Source of the DNA: Leifsonia virtsii
GTDB taxonomy: Bacteria; Actinomycetota; Actinomycetes; Actinomycetales; Microbacteriaceae
Assembly (NCBI RefSeq): GCF_030433675.1
Contig: NZ_JAROCB010000001.1
Location: 1,141,632-1,205,631, forward strand
Direction of reading: 5' to 3'
DNA length: 64,000 nt
The translations under genes were made by a program, and so were the position numbers. This document shows, in pieces, positions 23,852-33,321 of the stretch; the first letter of the stretch is position 1, and every line of letters starts with the position of its first letter. The notes under the pieces were generated by a model, which worked only from the letters and a program-made list of their open reading frames with translations, was not told the DNA's origin and did not search any database.

Positions 23852-24520
23852 ATGGCCGACACGATCATCACCGTCCAAGGCGAGTACGAACTGCGGCACC
23901 CGGCGGAGCGGGGAGCGCTCCGGCTCCGGGTGTCGTACGAGGGTCCCTCGCGGGAGGAGGTGCTGTCGCTCACGACGCAGCGCCAGATGTCCCTCACGTC
24001 CGAGCTGCGGGAGCTGCACAGCCCGCAGGCGGGCCCGGTGACGCAGTGGTCGTCCGATCAGCTCCGCGTCTGGGGCGAGCGGCCCTGGGGTCCGGACGGG
24101 CAGCGTCTCGAGGTCGTGCACCACGCGGAGGTCGGCATCGACGCCCTGTTCAGCGACCTGGCCGCGCTCTCCGACTGGGTGGGCGTCGTCTCCCTGCTCG
24201 ACGGCGTCACGGTCGACGGGGTCACCTGGTCGCTGACCGAGGCGCGCCGCCAGTCGCTCACCCGGGAGGCGCGCCGGCGTGCGGTGGAGAACGCCGTGGC
24301 CAAGGCCACCGTTTACGCGACGAGCCTCGGGCTGACGACGGTGAAGCCGCTCGCGCTCAGCGACCCGGGGATGCTCGGCGACGGGTCGGCTCCCGGTCAG
24401 CCAACGCAGCCGCTGTTCGCGCGCTCCGTCTCGGCCGACAGCGGTGGGGCGACGCTCGCGCTCAAGCCGGAGCAGCTGACGATCGCGGTCCAGGTGCACG
24501 CCCGGTTCGCGGCCAGCTGA
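23852..24520 (+). CDS. SIMPL domain (DUF541) protein
   Basis: A 222-residue cytosolic protein (no signal peptide) of the SIMPL/DUF541 family: the N-terminal strand ITVQGEYELRHPAERG, a central region with WSLTEARRQSLTREARRRAVENAVAKATVYATSLGL (typical of the A-x-x-A-R-x-x-A-x-x-K-A helix), and a C-terminal strand IAVQVHARF. Most SIMPL proteins are periplasmic; this short actinobacterial form lacks an export signal. Divergent from ssrA, 127 nt apart. Function unknown. Confidence 0.8.
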   Translation: MADTIITVQGEYELRHPAERGALRLRVSYEGPSREEVLSLTTQRQMSLTSELRELHSPQAGPVTQWSSDQLRVWGERPWGPDGQRLEVVHHAEVGIDALFSDLAALSDWVGVVSLLDGVTVDGVTWSLTEARRQSLTREARRRAVENAVAKATVYATSLGLTTVKPLALSDPGMLGDGSAPGQPTQPLFARSVSADSGGATLALKPEQLTIAVQVHARFAAS

Positions 24521-24541
24521 CCGGCCGCAGGCGCCCTACGT

Positions 24542-25189
24542 TCAGGAGCCCGGCGTGGCGGGACCCGGCGTCGACGGCGGCCGGGTCGGGAAGCCGGTGA
24601 GCTTGAGCACACGGGTCGCGGTCACCGTCCCGCCGGAGCGGGTCCCGATCACGACGACCTCGTCGCCGCTCGCGAAGTCCGACTTCGAGGCCGACTGGCC
24701 CGGGACGCCGAACACGGTCGACGAGTCCACTTTCACCTTCACCGAGGCGCCTCCGTCGCGATCGATGGTCCAGGTGTCGCCGGAGATGGAGGCGATCGTC
24801 CCGCGGACCATAACGTGGCCCATCTGGCCGTTCCCGTCGCCCTTGCCGCCGTTGCCGTTCTCATCGCCGTCGCCCGGCCGGCCGGGCATGCCCGGCATCC
24901 CGGGCACCCCCGGCTGCTGACCCTGCGGAAGCACCCGCGAGATCGCCCGCTCCCCCACGTGCGTGACCACGTTCGCGACCGCGAAGGCCCCGGCGGTGAA
25001 CAGCCCGAGCAGGATGACGACCGAGAGCACCAGGGTCGAGATCGCGAAGGCGAGACCGTGCCGCTTGTAGAACGGCTCCGGCGGAGCGCCTGCCGGCGCG
25101 GTGCCTGCGGGCGCCGGCCCCGCAGCAGGCGGAGGCGTCGCGTTCTCCGGCCGTGGCGGAAGCGGCTCAGTGGGCTGGGTGTCGCTCAT
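24542..25189 (-). CDS. Single-pass membrane protein with external OB/DUF5666-like domain
   Basis: A 215-residue protein: a Pro/Ala-rich cytoplasmic N-terminus (about 1-42), one transmembrane helix (about 48-75), a Gly/Pro/Asp/Asn-rich low-complexity linker (about 92-125), and a C-terminal beta domain with MVRGTIASISGDTWTIDRD, FASGDEVVVIGTR and TATRVLKL, the pattern of DUF5666-type domains. I prefer the ATG at 25189 over the GTG two codons upstream. It converges with the SIMPL gene. Likely surface-exposed; function unknown. Confidence 0.75.
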   Translation of the reverse strand: MSDTQPTEPLPPRPENATPPPAAGPAPAGTAPAGAPPEPFYKRHGLAFAISTLVLSVVILLGLFTAGAFAVANVVTHVGERAISRVLPQGQQPGVPGMPGMPGRPGDGDENGNGGKGDGNGQMGHVMVRGTIASISGDTWTIDRDGGASVKVKVDSSTVFGVPGQSASKSDFASGDEVVVIGTRSGGTVTATRVLKLTGFPTRPPSTPGPATPGS

Positions 25190-25262
25190 GCTCACATGAA
25201 AGCAGCGTTCCCCCCGAATCGCGCTGGGAACCGGTTATGGGTCCGATGAGAATGTCGGCCGC

Positions 25263-26003
25263 TCAGGCCGGCTCGACGAGCACGGAACGGAGTTTCGCGA
25301 GCTCCAGCTCGTCCAGCCCCGCGTCGAGCAGGTAGGCACGCACGCTGCCGGCGCGCTCCTCGATGCGGTCGATCGTCGTCTCCAGCGCCTCGCGGGGGCT
25401 GCCGCCGAGGATCACCCGCAGGTCGGGCGTCACCTCGACGCCGTAGCCGCGGACGAGCTCCAGCATGCCCTCCAGCCATGGTCCCTCGAGGTTGGCCTCG
25501 GTGAGCGCGTAGTCGGCGACGACCGTCTCCCGGTCGACCCCGACGGCGAGCAGCGCGAGCGCGACGACGATGCCGGTGCGGTCCTTGCCTGCCGTGCAGT
25601 GCACGACCACGGGCTCGTCGCGGGTGTCGGCGATCTCGCGCAGCGCGGACACGATCACGTCGGTGTGCTGGAAGACGATCTTGTCGTAGAGGTGCACGAT
25701 CGTCGCGCCGATGCTCGACGCGGATGCACCCGAGCCTTCGAAGACCGGCAGCCGGAGCACCTCGATGTCGAGGCCGTCCAGGTCGTCGGGCAGCGCCTCC
25801 ACCTCGAAGTCGTCGCGCAGGTCGATCACGACCCGGACGCCCAGCTCACGCAACGCCTCGCGGCCCGACTCCCCCAGCCGGCCGAGCGCGTCGGCGCGGT
25901 ACAGCTTGCCCACCCGCGTGGTGCCGCCCGCCGCCGGATAGCCCCCGACGTCGCGGAAGTTGTAGGTGCCGTCGATCGGGAGGCGCTGAGCGGTGGAGTC
26001 CAT
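25263..26003 (-). CDS. Tyrosine-protein phosphatase (Y_phosphatase3/DUF442-like)
   Basis: A 246-residue cytosolic phosphatase. The P-loop HCTAGKDRTG lies at residues 135-144, with nucleophile Cys136 and Arg142; the N-terminal motif NFRDVGGYPA (about 15-24) is characteristic of the bacterial PtpA/Siw14-like group that includes IphP and the Listeria LipA. Such enzymes act on phosphotyrosine or phosphoinositides. Stop of smpB lies 22 nt upstream, so it may be cotranscribed as the last gene of the ftsE-ftsX-smpB run. Confidence 0.9.
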   Translation of the reverse strand: MDSTAQRLPIDGTYNFRDVGGYPAAGGTTRVGKLYRADALGRLGESGREALRELGVRVVIDLRDDFEVEALPDDLDGLDIEVLRLPVFEGSGASASSIGATIVHLYDKIVFQHTDVIVSALREIADTRDEPVVVHCTAGKDRTGIVVALALLAVGVDRETVVADYALTEANLEGPWLEGMLELVRGYGVEVTPDLRVILGGSPREALETTIDRIEERAGSVRAYLLDAGLDELELAKLRSVLVEPA

Positions 26004-26025
26004 GAGGCTAGTCTCGCACCGCCGG

Positions 26026-26502
26026 TCACTCGCCCAGGTGGTTGCGGTTCGACATCGCCCGCTCCGCCTCGCGCTTGTCCTGGCGCTCGCGCAGCGCCTG
26101 GCGCTTGTCGTACTCGCGCTTGCCCTTCGCGACCGCGATCTCGACCTTCGCCCGGCCGTCGTTGAAGTAGATCGAGAGCGGCACGATGGTGTAACCGCCC
26201 TGCTTCACCTTGCTCTCGATCTTGAGGATCTGCGCCTTGTGCAGCAGCAGCTTGCGCTTGCGCCGAGGCGCGTGGTTGTTCCAGGTGCCGTCGGCGTACT
26301 CCGGGATGTGCACGGCGTCGAGCCACGCCTCACCGCCGTCGACGAAGCCGTAGCCGTCGACCAGCGACGCCCGGCCCAGCCGCAGCGACTTGACCTCGGT
26401 GCCGGTCAGCACGAGTCCGGCCTCGAAGGTGTCCTCGATCAGGTAGTCGTGGCGCGCACGGCGATTGGTGGCCACGACCTTCTGGCCACGTTCCTTCGGC
26501 AC
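26026..26502 (-). CDS. smpB: SsrA-binding protein SmpB
   Basis: A 158-residue protein of standard SmpB length. Conserved elements: [56 protein letters not shown], and a basic C-terminal tail ([23 protein letters not shown]) that enters the mRNA channel. It binds the tRNA-like part of tmRNA (ssrA at 23333-23724, 2.3 kb away) for trans-translation. It follows ftsX on the same strand, 77 nt apart, the usual actinobacterial order prfB-ftsE-ftsX-smpB. Confidence 0.97.
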   Translation of the reverse strand: MPKERGQKVVATNRRARHDYLIEDTFEAGLVLTGTEVKSLRLGRASLVDGYGFVDGGEAWLDAVHIPEYADGTWNNHAPRRKRKLLLHKAQILKIESKVKQGGYTIVPLSIYFNDGRAKVEIAVAKGKREYDKRQALRERQDKREAERAMSNRNHLGE

Positions 26503-26579
26503 GGCTCACTCCTCACGTCGACACCGGATCCGCCCGCGGGTTCGCGGGGGCAGCGGACCAGTCTAGCGCAAGGCGCCCC

Positions 26580-27485
26580 CTAGACCTTCAGATAGCGCTT
26601 GATCGCGAAGTTCGCGGACGCGGCGGCGAGCACGACGCCGATCACCACCAGGATGGGGATGACGAGCCACGCCTGCTCCATCCCGACGAAGTTGATCGAC
26701 TGGATGCGCTCGCTCAGGTACCCGCGGACGAAGAACTGAACGCCGAGGCCGATCACCACCGACGCCAGGATCGAGCCGACGAGCGCCGCGATCACGCCCT
26801 CGATGATGAACGGGGTCTGGATGAAGCGGTTCGACGCCCCGACCAGCCGCATGATCCCGATCTCCCTCCGGCGCGAGAAGGCGGAGAGCCGGATCGTGGT
26901 CGCGATCAGCAGCACGGCCGCGACCAGCATCAGCGCGGCGACGCCGATGGCGGTGTAGCTGGCGGCGTTCAGGATGCTGAAGATCTGATCCAGGTAGCTG
27001 CGCTGGTCGACGACGCTCTGCACGCCGGCCGACCCGGAGAGGGTCTCGGTGAGGACCGCGGACTGGTTCGGGTCCTTGAGGTTCACCCAGAACGTCTGCG
27101 GGATCATGTCCGGCGTGACGAAGTCGGCGATCTGGTTGCCCTTGAACTGCTCCTTGAACTGCTCGTAGCCCTGCTTCTGATCCTGGAAGTAGAACTTCTG
27201 GATGTAGGGCGAGAGCTCGGGCGACTCCAGCTGCTTCTTGACCGCCTCGACGGTCTGGTCGCTCGCCGGGCCGCTGGCGCAGTTGTCGGTCGGGGTGCAG
27301 AGATACACGGCGACCTGGGCGCGGTCGTACCAGTACGTCTTCATCTGGCCGATCTGGAGCTGCAGCAGCACGGCCGTGCCCACGAAGGTCAGCGAGATGA
27401 ACGTCACCAGCACGACGGAGACGACCATGGAGAGGTTGCGGCGGAGGCCGTTGCCGACCTCCGACCAGATGAGTCCGAATCTCAT
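26580..27485 (-). CDS. ftsX: Cell-division ABC permease FtsX
   Basis: A 301-residue membrane protein: a first span (about 22-45), a large extracytoplasmic loop (about 46-170) with the two Cys of [10 protein letters not shown], then three C-terminal spans within the FtsX domain (about 175-300) containing the [13 protein letters not shown] motif that contacts FtsE. In actinobacteria the loop activates RipC-type peptidoglycan hydrolases. Its start overlaps the ftsE stop by 4 nt (ATGA), giving coupled translation. Confidence 0.97.
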   Translation of the reverse strand: MRFGLIWSEVGNGLRRNLSMVVSVVLVTFISLTFVGTAVLLQLQIGQMKTYWYDRAQVAVYLCTPTDNCASGPASDQTVEAVKKQLESPELSPYIQKFYFQDQKQGYEQFKEQFKGNQIADFVTPDMIPQTFWVNLKDPNQSAVLTETLSGSAGVQSVVDQRSYLDQIFSILNAASYTAIGVAALMLVAAVLLIATTIRLSAFSRRREIGIMRLVGASNRFIQTPFIIEGVIAALVGSILASVVIGLGVQFFVRGYLSERIQSINFVGMEQAWLVIPILVVIGVVLAAASANFAIKRYLKV

Positions 27486-28648
27486 TTCGTCGGCCCCACA
27501 TTCTGGTCGCCGTCACGGTCGGAGCCCTCGCGGAGACCGCTGAGGTCGAGGTTGGCCGTGAAGTTGAGGTGGTCGGGCAGCTCCTCCGAGGAGGGCGCCG
27601 GGGGGACGGGCGCTGTCGCGAACTGCTGCGGCGGCGGGTAGGCCGACGACTGCTGCGGCTGGGCCGGCTGCTGCTGCACGGGCTGCTGCTGCACCGGCTC
27701 CGCGTACGGCTGTTCGTACGGCTGCTGCGGCTGCACCGGCTGCGCGTACGGCTGCTGCTGCACCGGCTGCACGGGCGCCGTCTGCTGCGGCACCGCCACG
27801 GGCGCCGTCGGCGTCGACGTCGGTGCGTTCGGACGGGTCATCGGCCCCTCGGCGTGGGCCGCGGCGCCTGCCACGTGCGATCCAGCCGCAGCCCCGGCGA
27901 ACACGGGGGTCGCCGCCGAGACGGGCTCGTCGCGCTCCAGCGGCTGGGCGACCGGGATCGCGGCGGTGAAGCCGTACCCGCCGTGCCGCTCGTCGCGCAC
28001 GATCTGGCCGCCGACGAGCTCGATCACGCGGCGCTTCATCTGGTCGACGATCGCGGCCTCGTGGGTCGCCATGAGCACCGTGGTGCCTCCGGCGTTGATG
28101 CGCTCGAGCACGGCCATGATGCCGGCGCTCGTCGCGGGGTCCAGGTTTCCGGTCGGCTCGTCGGCGAGCAGCACCTGCGGCTTGTTGACCACCGCGCGGG
28201 CGATCGCGACACGCTGCTGCTCACCGCCGGAGAGCTCGTGCGGCAGACGCTGGGCCTTGCCGTCGAGTCCGACCATCTTCAGCACGTCCGGTACGGCCTC
28301 CTGGATGAAGCCGCGCGACTTGCCGATCACCTGCAGCGTGAACGCGACGTTCTGGAAGACCGTCTTGTTCGGAAGCAGGCGGAAGTCCTGGAAGACGACG
28401 CCGATGTTGCGGCGGAAGTAGGGGACCTTGCGGGAGGAGATCGTGCCGAGGTCCTGCCCCAGCACGTGGATCCTGCCCTTGGTCGGCTTCTCCTCTTTCA
28501 GGATGAGGCGGAGGCAGCTGGACTTGCCCGACCCCGATGCGCCGACGAGGAAGACGAACTCTCCGCGCAGCACTTCGAGGTTGATGCCGTTCAGCGCCGG
28601 GCGCGCTGTGCCCGGGTACTGCTTGGATACGTGTTCGAACCGGATCAT
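27482..28648 (-). CDS. ftsE: Cell-division ATPase FtsE with long Pro/Gln-rich C-terminal tail
   Basis: The first 225 residues are canonical FtsE: Walker [10 protein letters not shown] (36-44), signature LSGGEQQR near 138, Walker [15 protein letters not shown]-loop MATHE. Normal FtsE ends near residue 230; here 160 more residues follow, dominated by Pro, Gln, Ala and Thr ([17 protein letters not shown]-type units), ending in a less repetitive [20 protein letters not shown] segment. FtsE powers FtsX to activate cell-wall hydrolases. The tail would be cytoplasmic and disordered, possibly a docking region at the divisome. A TAGTCT box lies 9 nt before the ATG (28658-28663). Confidence 0.95.
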   Translation of the reverse strand: MIRFEHVSKQYPGTARPALNGINLEVLRGEFVFLVGASGSGKSSCLRLILKEEKPTKGRIHVLGQDLGTISSRKVPYFRRNIGVVFQDFRLLPNKTVFQNVAFTLQVIGKSRGFIQEAVPDVLKMVGLDGKAQRLPHELSGGEQQRVAIARAVVNKPQVLLADEPTGNLDPATSAGIMAVLERINAGGTTVLMATHEAAIVDQMKRRVIELVGGQIVRDERHGGYGFTAAIPVAQPLERDEPVSAATPVFAGAAAGSHVAGAAAHAEGPMTRPNAPTSTPTAPVAVPQQTAPVQPVQQQPYAQPVQPQQPYEQPYAEPVQQQPVQQQPAQPQQSSAYPPPQQFATAPVPPAPSSEELPDHLNFTANLDLSGLREGSDRDGDQNVGPTK

Positions 28649-28756
28649 GACTGTTCGAGACTATGCAGTCGCGCCGCGATCCGCAGTAACGACATGCCCG
28701 GCGGCGGCAAGCCTGACAGCGAGCCGGACGGCCGCCGCACGTCGCCTTTGCGCGGA

Positions 28757-29875
28757 TCAGGAGTCGGCGTCGGCCTTGTTGCCCGCGCGCCAGCGGATGC
28801 CCGCCGCGATGAACCCGTCGAGGTCGCCGTCGAAGACGGAGCTCGGGTTGCCCGACTCGTAGCCGGTGCGGAGGTCCTTCACCAGCTGCTGGCCGTAGAG
28901 GAAGTAGGAGCGCATCTGGTCGCCCCAGCTCGCCGTGATGGTGCCGGCGAGCTCCTTCTTCTTCGCGGCCTCCTCCTCGCGCTGCAGCAGGAGCAGGCGG
29001 GTCTGCAGGACGCGCATTGCGGCAGCGCGGTTCTGGATCTGCGACTTCTCGTTCTGCATCGAGACGACGAGTCCGGTCGGGAGGTGGGTGATGCGCACGG
29101 CGGAGTCGGTCGTGTTGACCGACTGGCCGCCGGGACCGGAGGACCGGAACACGTCCACGCGGATGTCGCCCTCGGGGATCTCGACCTCGGTCGCCTCCTC
29201 CATGAGCGGGATGACCTCGACCGCGGCGAACGAGGTCTGCCGCTTGTCGGCCGAGCCGAACGGGCTGATGCGCGCGAGCCGGTGCGTGCCGGCCTCCACC
29301 GACAGCGTGCCGAAGGCGTAGGGCGCGTCCACCTCGAAGGTCGCCGACTTGATGCCCGCACCCTCGGCGTAGGAGGTGTCCATCACCTTGACCGGGTACT
29401 TGTGCTGCTCCGCCCAGCGCAGGTACATGCGCATGAGCATCTCGGCGAAGTCGGTGGCGTCGTCGCCGCCCGCGCCGGAGCGGATGGTCACGATCGCCGC
29501 GCGCTCGTCGTACTCCCCGCTCAGCAGGGTCTGCACCTCGAGGTCGCCGAGCGCGGTCTGCAGCGACTGCAGCTCCGCGCGGGCCTCGGCGGCGGACTCC
29601 TCGTCCTCCGCCTCGTTCGCCAGCTCGACCAGCACCTCCAGGTCGTCGAGCCGCTGCTCGATGGCGGTGATGCGCGACAGCTCGGCCTGGCGGTGGCTGA
29701 GCGCGCTGGTCACCTTCTGTGCGTTGGCGGTGTCGTCCCAGAGGTCGGGCGCCCCGGCCTGCTCGCTGAGCTCGGCGATCTCGGCGCGCAGCTTGGGCAC
29801 GTCGACGACCGCGGTGATGTCGGAGAAGGTGGAGCGCAGGTCCGCGATCTGGGAGGAGAGGTCGAGTTCGATCAT
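28757..29875 (-). CDS. prfB: Peptide chain release factor 2
   Basis: A 372-residue class-I release factor. The stop-reading motif SPF (residues 204-206, in [12 protein letters not shown]) identifies RF2 (UGA/UAA), and GGQ (249-251) is the catalytic motif for peptidyl-tRNA hydrolysis. The gene is read in one frame: there is no in-frame TGA near codon 25, so the programmed frameshift found in many bacteria is absent, as in other actinobacteria. A TAGGCT box (29886-29891) lies 10 nt before the ATG. It is first of the prfB-ftsE-ftsX-smpB series. Confidence 0.97.
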   Translation of the reverse strand: MIELDLSSQIADLRSTFSDITAVVDVPKLRAEIAELSEQAGAPDLWDDTANAQKVTSALSHRQAELSRITAIEQRLDDLEVLVELANEAEDEESAAEARAELQSLQTALGDLEVQTLLSGEYDERAAIVTIRSGAGGDDATDFAEMLMRMYLRWAEQHKYPVKVMDTSYAEGAGIKSATFEVDAPYAFGTLSVEAGTHRLARISPFGSADKRQTSFAAVEVIPLMEEATEVEIPEGDIRVDVFRSSGPGGQSVNTTDSAVRITHLPTGLVVSMQNEKSQIQNRAAAMRVLQTRLLLLQREEEAAKKKELAGTITASWGDQMRSYFLYGQQLVKDLRTGYESGNPSSVFDGDLDGFIAAGIRWRAGNKADADS

Positions 29876-29952
29876 GTCGGCATCCAGCCTACCGGCCCGG
29901 ACCTCGTCGCCGGGCGGGAGACCCCTGCCGAAAGTTGTACGGTGTTAACGAC

Positions 29953-31218
29953 ATGACTTCCGACGAGCGCCCGTTCAGCTTCCGCTCCGTCGCCCTCGCC
30001 GCCTTCCTCCCGACGCTGCTGTTCTCGATCGGGGAGGGCGCGATCATCCCGATCATCCCCGTCGCCGCCGGCAACCTCGGTGCGAGCCTGGCGATGGCCG
30101 GCTTCATCGCGTCCATGGTGATGCTCGGCGAGCTGGCCGGCGACATCCCGAGCGGCTGGGTGGTCTCCCGCGTCGGCGAGCGCACCTCGATGATCGGCGC
30201 GGCCGTCGTCGCCATCGCCGGCGTCGCGGTCTGCCTGGTCGCGCCGAACTACTGGGTGCTGATGGGCGGCATTTTCCTGGTCGGGATCGCCACCGCCGTG
30301 TTCGCGCTCGCCCGGCACGCCTTCATGACCTCGTACGTTCCCGTGCAGTACCGGGCGCGGGCGCTGTCGACGCTGGGCGGCATCTTCCGCGCGGGATGGT
30401 TCGTCGGGCCGCTGATCGCCTCCCTCGTCATCAGCGCGACGGGGTCGACGCAGTCGGTGTTCTGGATCTTCATCGTCAGCTGCCTCGGCTCGGTGGTCGT
30501 GCTGATCGCGCTGCCCGACCCGGAGAAGATGTTCGGGCCGTCCGCCCACGTCACCGACGACCGCGGTGAGCGCGTGACCGAGGGCGAGGAGGACGCCGAG
30601 GAGCGCGCGCACGGCCTGTTCCGCACGATCTGGTCGTTCCGAGAGGTGCTGCTGCGGATGGGCGCCGGCGTCTCCCTGGTGGCGGCGATCCGCTCGGCCC
30701 GCACGGTGCTGCTGCCGCTCTGGGCCGTGTCCATCGGGCTGAGCGAGTCGAACACGGCGCTCATCATCGGCATCGCCGGCGCGGTCGACTTCGCCCTGTT
30801 CTACGCCAGCGGGCAGATCATGGACCGGTTCGGCCGGATGTGGAGCGCCATCCCGTCGATGCTCGGGCTCGGGACGGGGTTCATCGTCCTCGCGTTCTCG
30901 CACGACCTGCCGTCGAACGTCGCGTGGTACATCGGCGTCTCGCTGTTCCTGTCGGTCGCGAACGGCATCGGCTCCGGGATCGTGATGACCCTGGGCGCCG
31001 ACCTCGCGCCGAAGGACCACCCGGCGCCGTTCCTCGGCGCGTGGCGGTTCTCGGCCGATGCCGGTCAGGCCGCGGCTCCCCTGTTCGTGTCGCTGCTGAC
31101 CGCGCTCGTCTCGATCTCGTTCGCCAGCGGGGTGATGGGCGTGCTCGGGCTGGTGGGCGCCGGGATGCTGGCGCGCTACATCCCGCGCTACGTCCCGCGG
31201 AGGGCGCGGCCGGCCTGA
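29953..31218 (+). CDS. Major facilitator superfamily transporter
   Basis: A 421-residue carrier with 12 predicted membrane spans. The motif between TM2 and TM3 (GDIPSGWVVSRVGERTSMI, about 63-81) is a variant of the MFS signature; a charged cytoplasmic loop near residues 190-220 (TDDRGERVTEGEEDAEER) separates the halves. A TACGGT box 9 nt upstream and no ribosome site suggest a short or absent leader. Divergent from prfB. Substrate unknown; a drug or metabolite efflux role is typical for this group. Confidence 0.88.
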   Translation: MTSDERPFSFRSVALAAFLPTLLFSIGEGAIIPIIPVAAGNLGASLAMAGFIASMVMLGELAGDIPSGWVVSRVGERTSMIGAAVVAIAGVAVCLVAPNYWVLMGGIFLVGIATAVFALARHAFMTSYVPVQYRARALSTLGGIFRAGWFVGPLIASLVISATGSTQSVFWIFIVSCLGSVVVLIALPDPEKMFGPSAHVTDDRGERVTEGEEDAEERAHGLFRTIWSFREVLLRMGAGVSLVAAIRSARTVLLPLWAVSIGLSESNTALIIGIAGAVDFALFYASGQIMDRFGRMWSAIPSMLGLGTGFIVLAFSHDLPSNVAWYIGVSLFLSVANGIGSGIVMTLGADLAPKDHPAPFLGAWRFSADAGQAAAPLFVSLLTALVSISFASGVMGVLGLVGAGMLARYIPRYVPRRARPA

Positions 31219-31282
31219 ACGGGAATAGCCTCGGGACGCGTGGCGCTAGCATCCATGCAGACGCATGAATCGAGGGGACGAC

Positions 31283-32320
31283 ATGGCCGGGACACTGGAA
31301 CTCGGGATCGACACGTTCGGCGACGTGACGCTGGACTCCGAGGGGGCCCCGCTGCCCCAGGCGCAGGTGCTGCGCAACGTGGTCGCGGAGGGGGTGCTGG
31401 CCGACCGCGTCGGCCTCGACTTCTTCGGCATCGGGGAGCACCACCGCTCCGACTTCGCCGTGTCCGCGCCCGAGGTCGTGCTGGCGGCGATCGCCGGGCA
31501 GACCGAGCGCATCCACCTCGGCTCGGCCGTCACCGTGCTGAGCTCCGACGACCCGGTGCGCGTCTTCCAGCGGTTCGCCACGCTCGACGGGGTCTCGGGA
31601 GGCCGCGCAGAGGTGATCCTCGGCCGCGGCTCGTTCATCGAGTCGTTCCCGCTGTTCGGCCTCGACCTGGCGAAGTACGAGGAGCTGTTCGAGGAGAAGC
31701 TCGCTCTGTTCGCCGAGGTGCGCAAGCAGCAGCCGGTGACCTGGACCGGCGAGCTGCGCGCCCCGCTCACCGAGCAGTCCGTCTACCCGCACGTCGAACA
31801 CGGCCTGCTGAAGACCTGGGTCGGCGTCGGCGGCAGCCCGGAGTCGGTCGTCCGCGCTGCCCACTACGGCTTCCCGCTCGTGCTCGCGATCATCGGCGGA
31901 GGCCCGATGCGCTTCCAGCCGCTGGCGGAGCTGTACCGCAAGGCGCTGGAGCAGTTCGGCCAGGACACGACGCTGCCGATCGGCGTCCACTCCCCCGGCT
32001 TCATCGCCGAGACCGACCAGGAGGCGAAGGACATCCTCTGGCCGCACTACGAGGTGATGACGAACCGCATCGGCCGCGAGCGCGGCTGGCCGCCCGCGTC
32101 CCGCGCCCGGTTCGAGCACGAGGCCGGGCCGGACGGCGCGCTCGTCGTCGGCTCGCCGGAGACCGTCGCCCAGAAGATCGCGTACGCGGCGAAGGGGCTC
32201 GGCGCCTCCCGGTTCGACATCAAGATGAGCAACGGGACGCTGCCGCACGAGGACCTCATGCGCTCCATCGAGCTGTACGGCACAGAGGTGGCCCCGCGCG
32301 TGCATGAGCTAATGTCGTAG
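31283..32320 (+). CDS. LLM-class flavin-dependent oxidoreductase
   Basis: A 345-residue luciferase-like TIM-barrel enzyme, expected to use FMN or F420. Characteristic parts: LELGIDTFGDV at the start, DFFGIGEHHR near 45-54, IHLGSAVTVLSSDDPVR near 80-96, RAEVILGRGSF near 110-120, and SPGFIAETDQEAKD near 235-250. I chose the ATG at 31283, which has a GAGGGG site, over the ATG at 31265. The tRNA-Leu gene starts 17 nt after the stop. Substrate unknown. Confidence 0.88.
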   Translation: MAGTLELGIDTFGDVTLDSEGAPLPQAQVLRNVVAEGVLADRVGLDFFGIGEHHRSDFAVSAPEVVLAAIAGQTERIHLGSAVTVLSSDDPVRVFQRFATLDGVSGGRAEVILGRGSFIESFPLFGLDLAKYEELFEEKLALFAEVRKQQPVTWTGELRAPLTEQSVYPHVEHGLLKTWVGVGGSPESVVRAAHYGFPLVLAIIGGGPMRFQPLAELYRKALEQFGQDTTLPIGVHSPGFIAETDQEAKDILWPHYEVMTNRIGRERGWPPASRARFEHEAGPDGALVVGSPETVAQKIAYAAKGLGASRFDIKMSNGTLPHEDLMRSIELYGTEVAPRVHELMS

Positions 32321-32337
32321 CCGCGCGCTGACGCGTC

Positions 32338-32419
32338 GCGGGAGTGGTGAAACTGGCAGACACGCAGGATTTAGGTTCCTGTGCTTCACGGCGTGAGGGT
32401 TCGAGTCCCTTCTCCCGCA
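32338..32419 (+). tRNA. tRNA-Leu (anticodon TAG)
   Basis: An 82-nt class-II tRNA: acceptor GCGGGAG pairs with CTCCCGC, D-arm GTGAAACTGGCAGAC, anticodon stem CAGGA/TCCTG with loop TTTAGGT (anticodon TAG, reading CUA), a short variable arm (TGCTTCACGGCG region), and T-arm GGGTTCGAGTCCC. Discriminator A at 32419; CCA not encoded. A TAATGT box (32310-32315) is a possible promoter inside the end of the upstream gene. The 3' end is duplicated 1239 bp downstream. Confidence 0.95.
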
Positions 32420-32430
32420 CCGGTGGGTCA
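32402..32430 (+). repeat. Direct repeat, left copy (tRNA-Leu 3' end; attL-like)
   Basis: A 29-bp stretch beginning in the T-loop of tRNA-Leu and running 11 bp past its end. It recurs without mismatch at 33641-33669. Confidence 0.85.
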
Positions 32431-32659
32431 CGCCCGTACTCCCGCGTGATTCTGCGGACGCTGTGGCGCGTCGCGGCCCGCCGACCGTCGATCCGGGCGA
32501 CTCTCGCGATTCCTCGCCCCGTCGCGTCATGAAGCAATCGGCGTTGTCGTCTTAGCAGGTGACGGGATGACATTCCGTCACGGTCGGGGACGGTCAATCC
32601 TTCCGCTTGCGGGTGAGGAACATGTCCACGCGTTCGATGAGGAACACGAGAGGTCCACC

Positions 32660-33319
32660 ATGATCCATCGCATTACACGCGCCTCTGTCCGGTCCGCGAT
32701 CAGCCTCGCCATCGTTACGTTCGTGTCCTCGACCGGCGTCGCGGTCGCGAACGCGGCCGACGCACCCGCCGACAACGAGGCGACCTTCCAGGAGTTCGTG
32801 GAGGGCATGGGCGTCGATTCGGCGAGCGCGACGGTGTTGACCGCGAAGTTCGACGAGCTGCCCGCGGCAGAGCAGGAGCGCCTCGCTGACGTGATCGAGA
32901 CCGACCCGTTGTCGGTGCTCGACTTCCAGGACGACGGCGCCGCCCCGACGATCGCCCCGGCGGGCGGCGGCCTCAGCGTCCAGGCATACGCGACCGCGAG
33001 TAAGTACACGGCCACGTACCCGGTCAACGCCACGCTGTTCGGTATCACCACCGGCACGTTCAATCTGAGGTACACCTTCGAGGCGACCTCCAACGCCGTG
33101 ACGCGAAATCTGGAGTGCACCGGATGGTTCACGGGTACGGCAGGCGTCTGGACGGTCGACTCCCGGTCGAGCCAATACATCTCCAGCGGCGTCGGAACAT
33201 GCACGGTGACGCACAAGATGTCGCTGCTGTACAAGGGCTCGTCGTTCACCGCCAACAAGCAGCAGCAGCTCAACTACCGCGGGACCACCCTGGTCAGCGG
33301 TGGCCTGAAGAACATCTGA
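32660..33319 (+). CDS. Secreted hypothetical protein (islet gene 1)
   Basis: A 219-residue precursor with a clear signal peptide (residues 1-35: RITRASVR basic region, hydrophobic AISLAIVTFVSSTGVAVA, cleavage after ANA-A). The mature part has an acidic helical N-terminal region (about 36-105, with FQEFVEGMGVDSASATVL and AEQERLADVIE) and a beta-rich Thr/Ser-rich C-terminal domain (about 120-219) with two Cys (LECTGWF and GTCTVTHK) that could pair. No family recognised. The following membrane-protein gene starts 2 nt downstream. The composition is visibly lower in GC than the neighbours. A beta-sandwich toxin, bacteriocin or adhesin-like role is conceivable but unsupported. Confidence 0.75.
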   Translation: MIHRITRASVRSAISLAIVTFVSSTGVAVANAADAPADNEATFQEFVEGMGVDSASATVLTAKFDELPAAEQERLADVIETDPLSVLDFQDDGAAPTIAPAGGGLSVQAYATASKYTATYPVNATLFGITTGTFNLRYTFEATSNAVTRNLECTGWFTGTAGVWTVDSRSSQYISSGVGTCTVTHKMSLLYKGSSFTANKQQQLNYRGTTLVSGGLKNI

Positions 33320-33321
33320 TC

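Noticed and set aside
29790-29875. Programmed +1 frameshift site in prfB
   Set aside because: Looked for the in-frame TGA and CTTT slippery site near codon 25; the gene is a single open frame, as in other actinobacteria.
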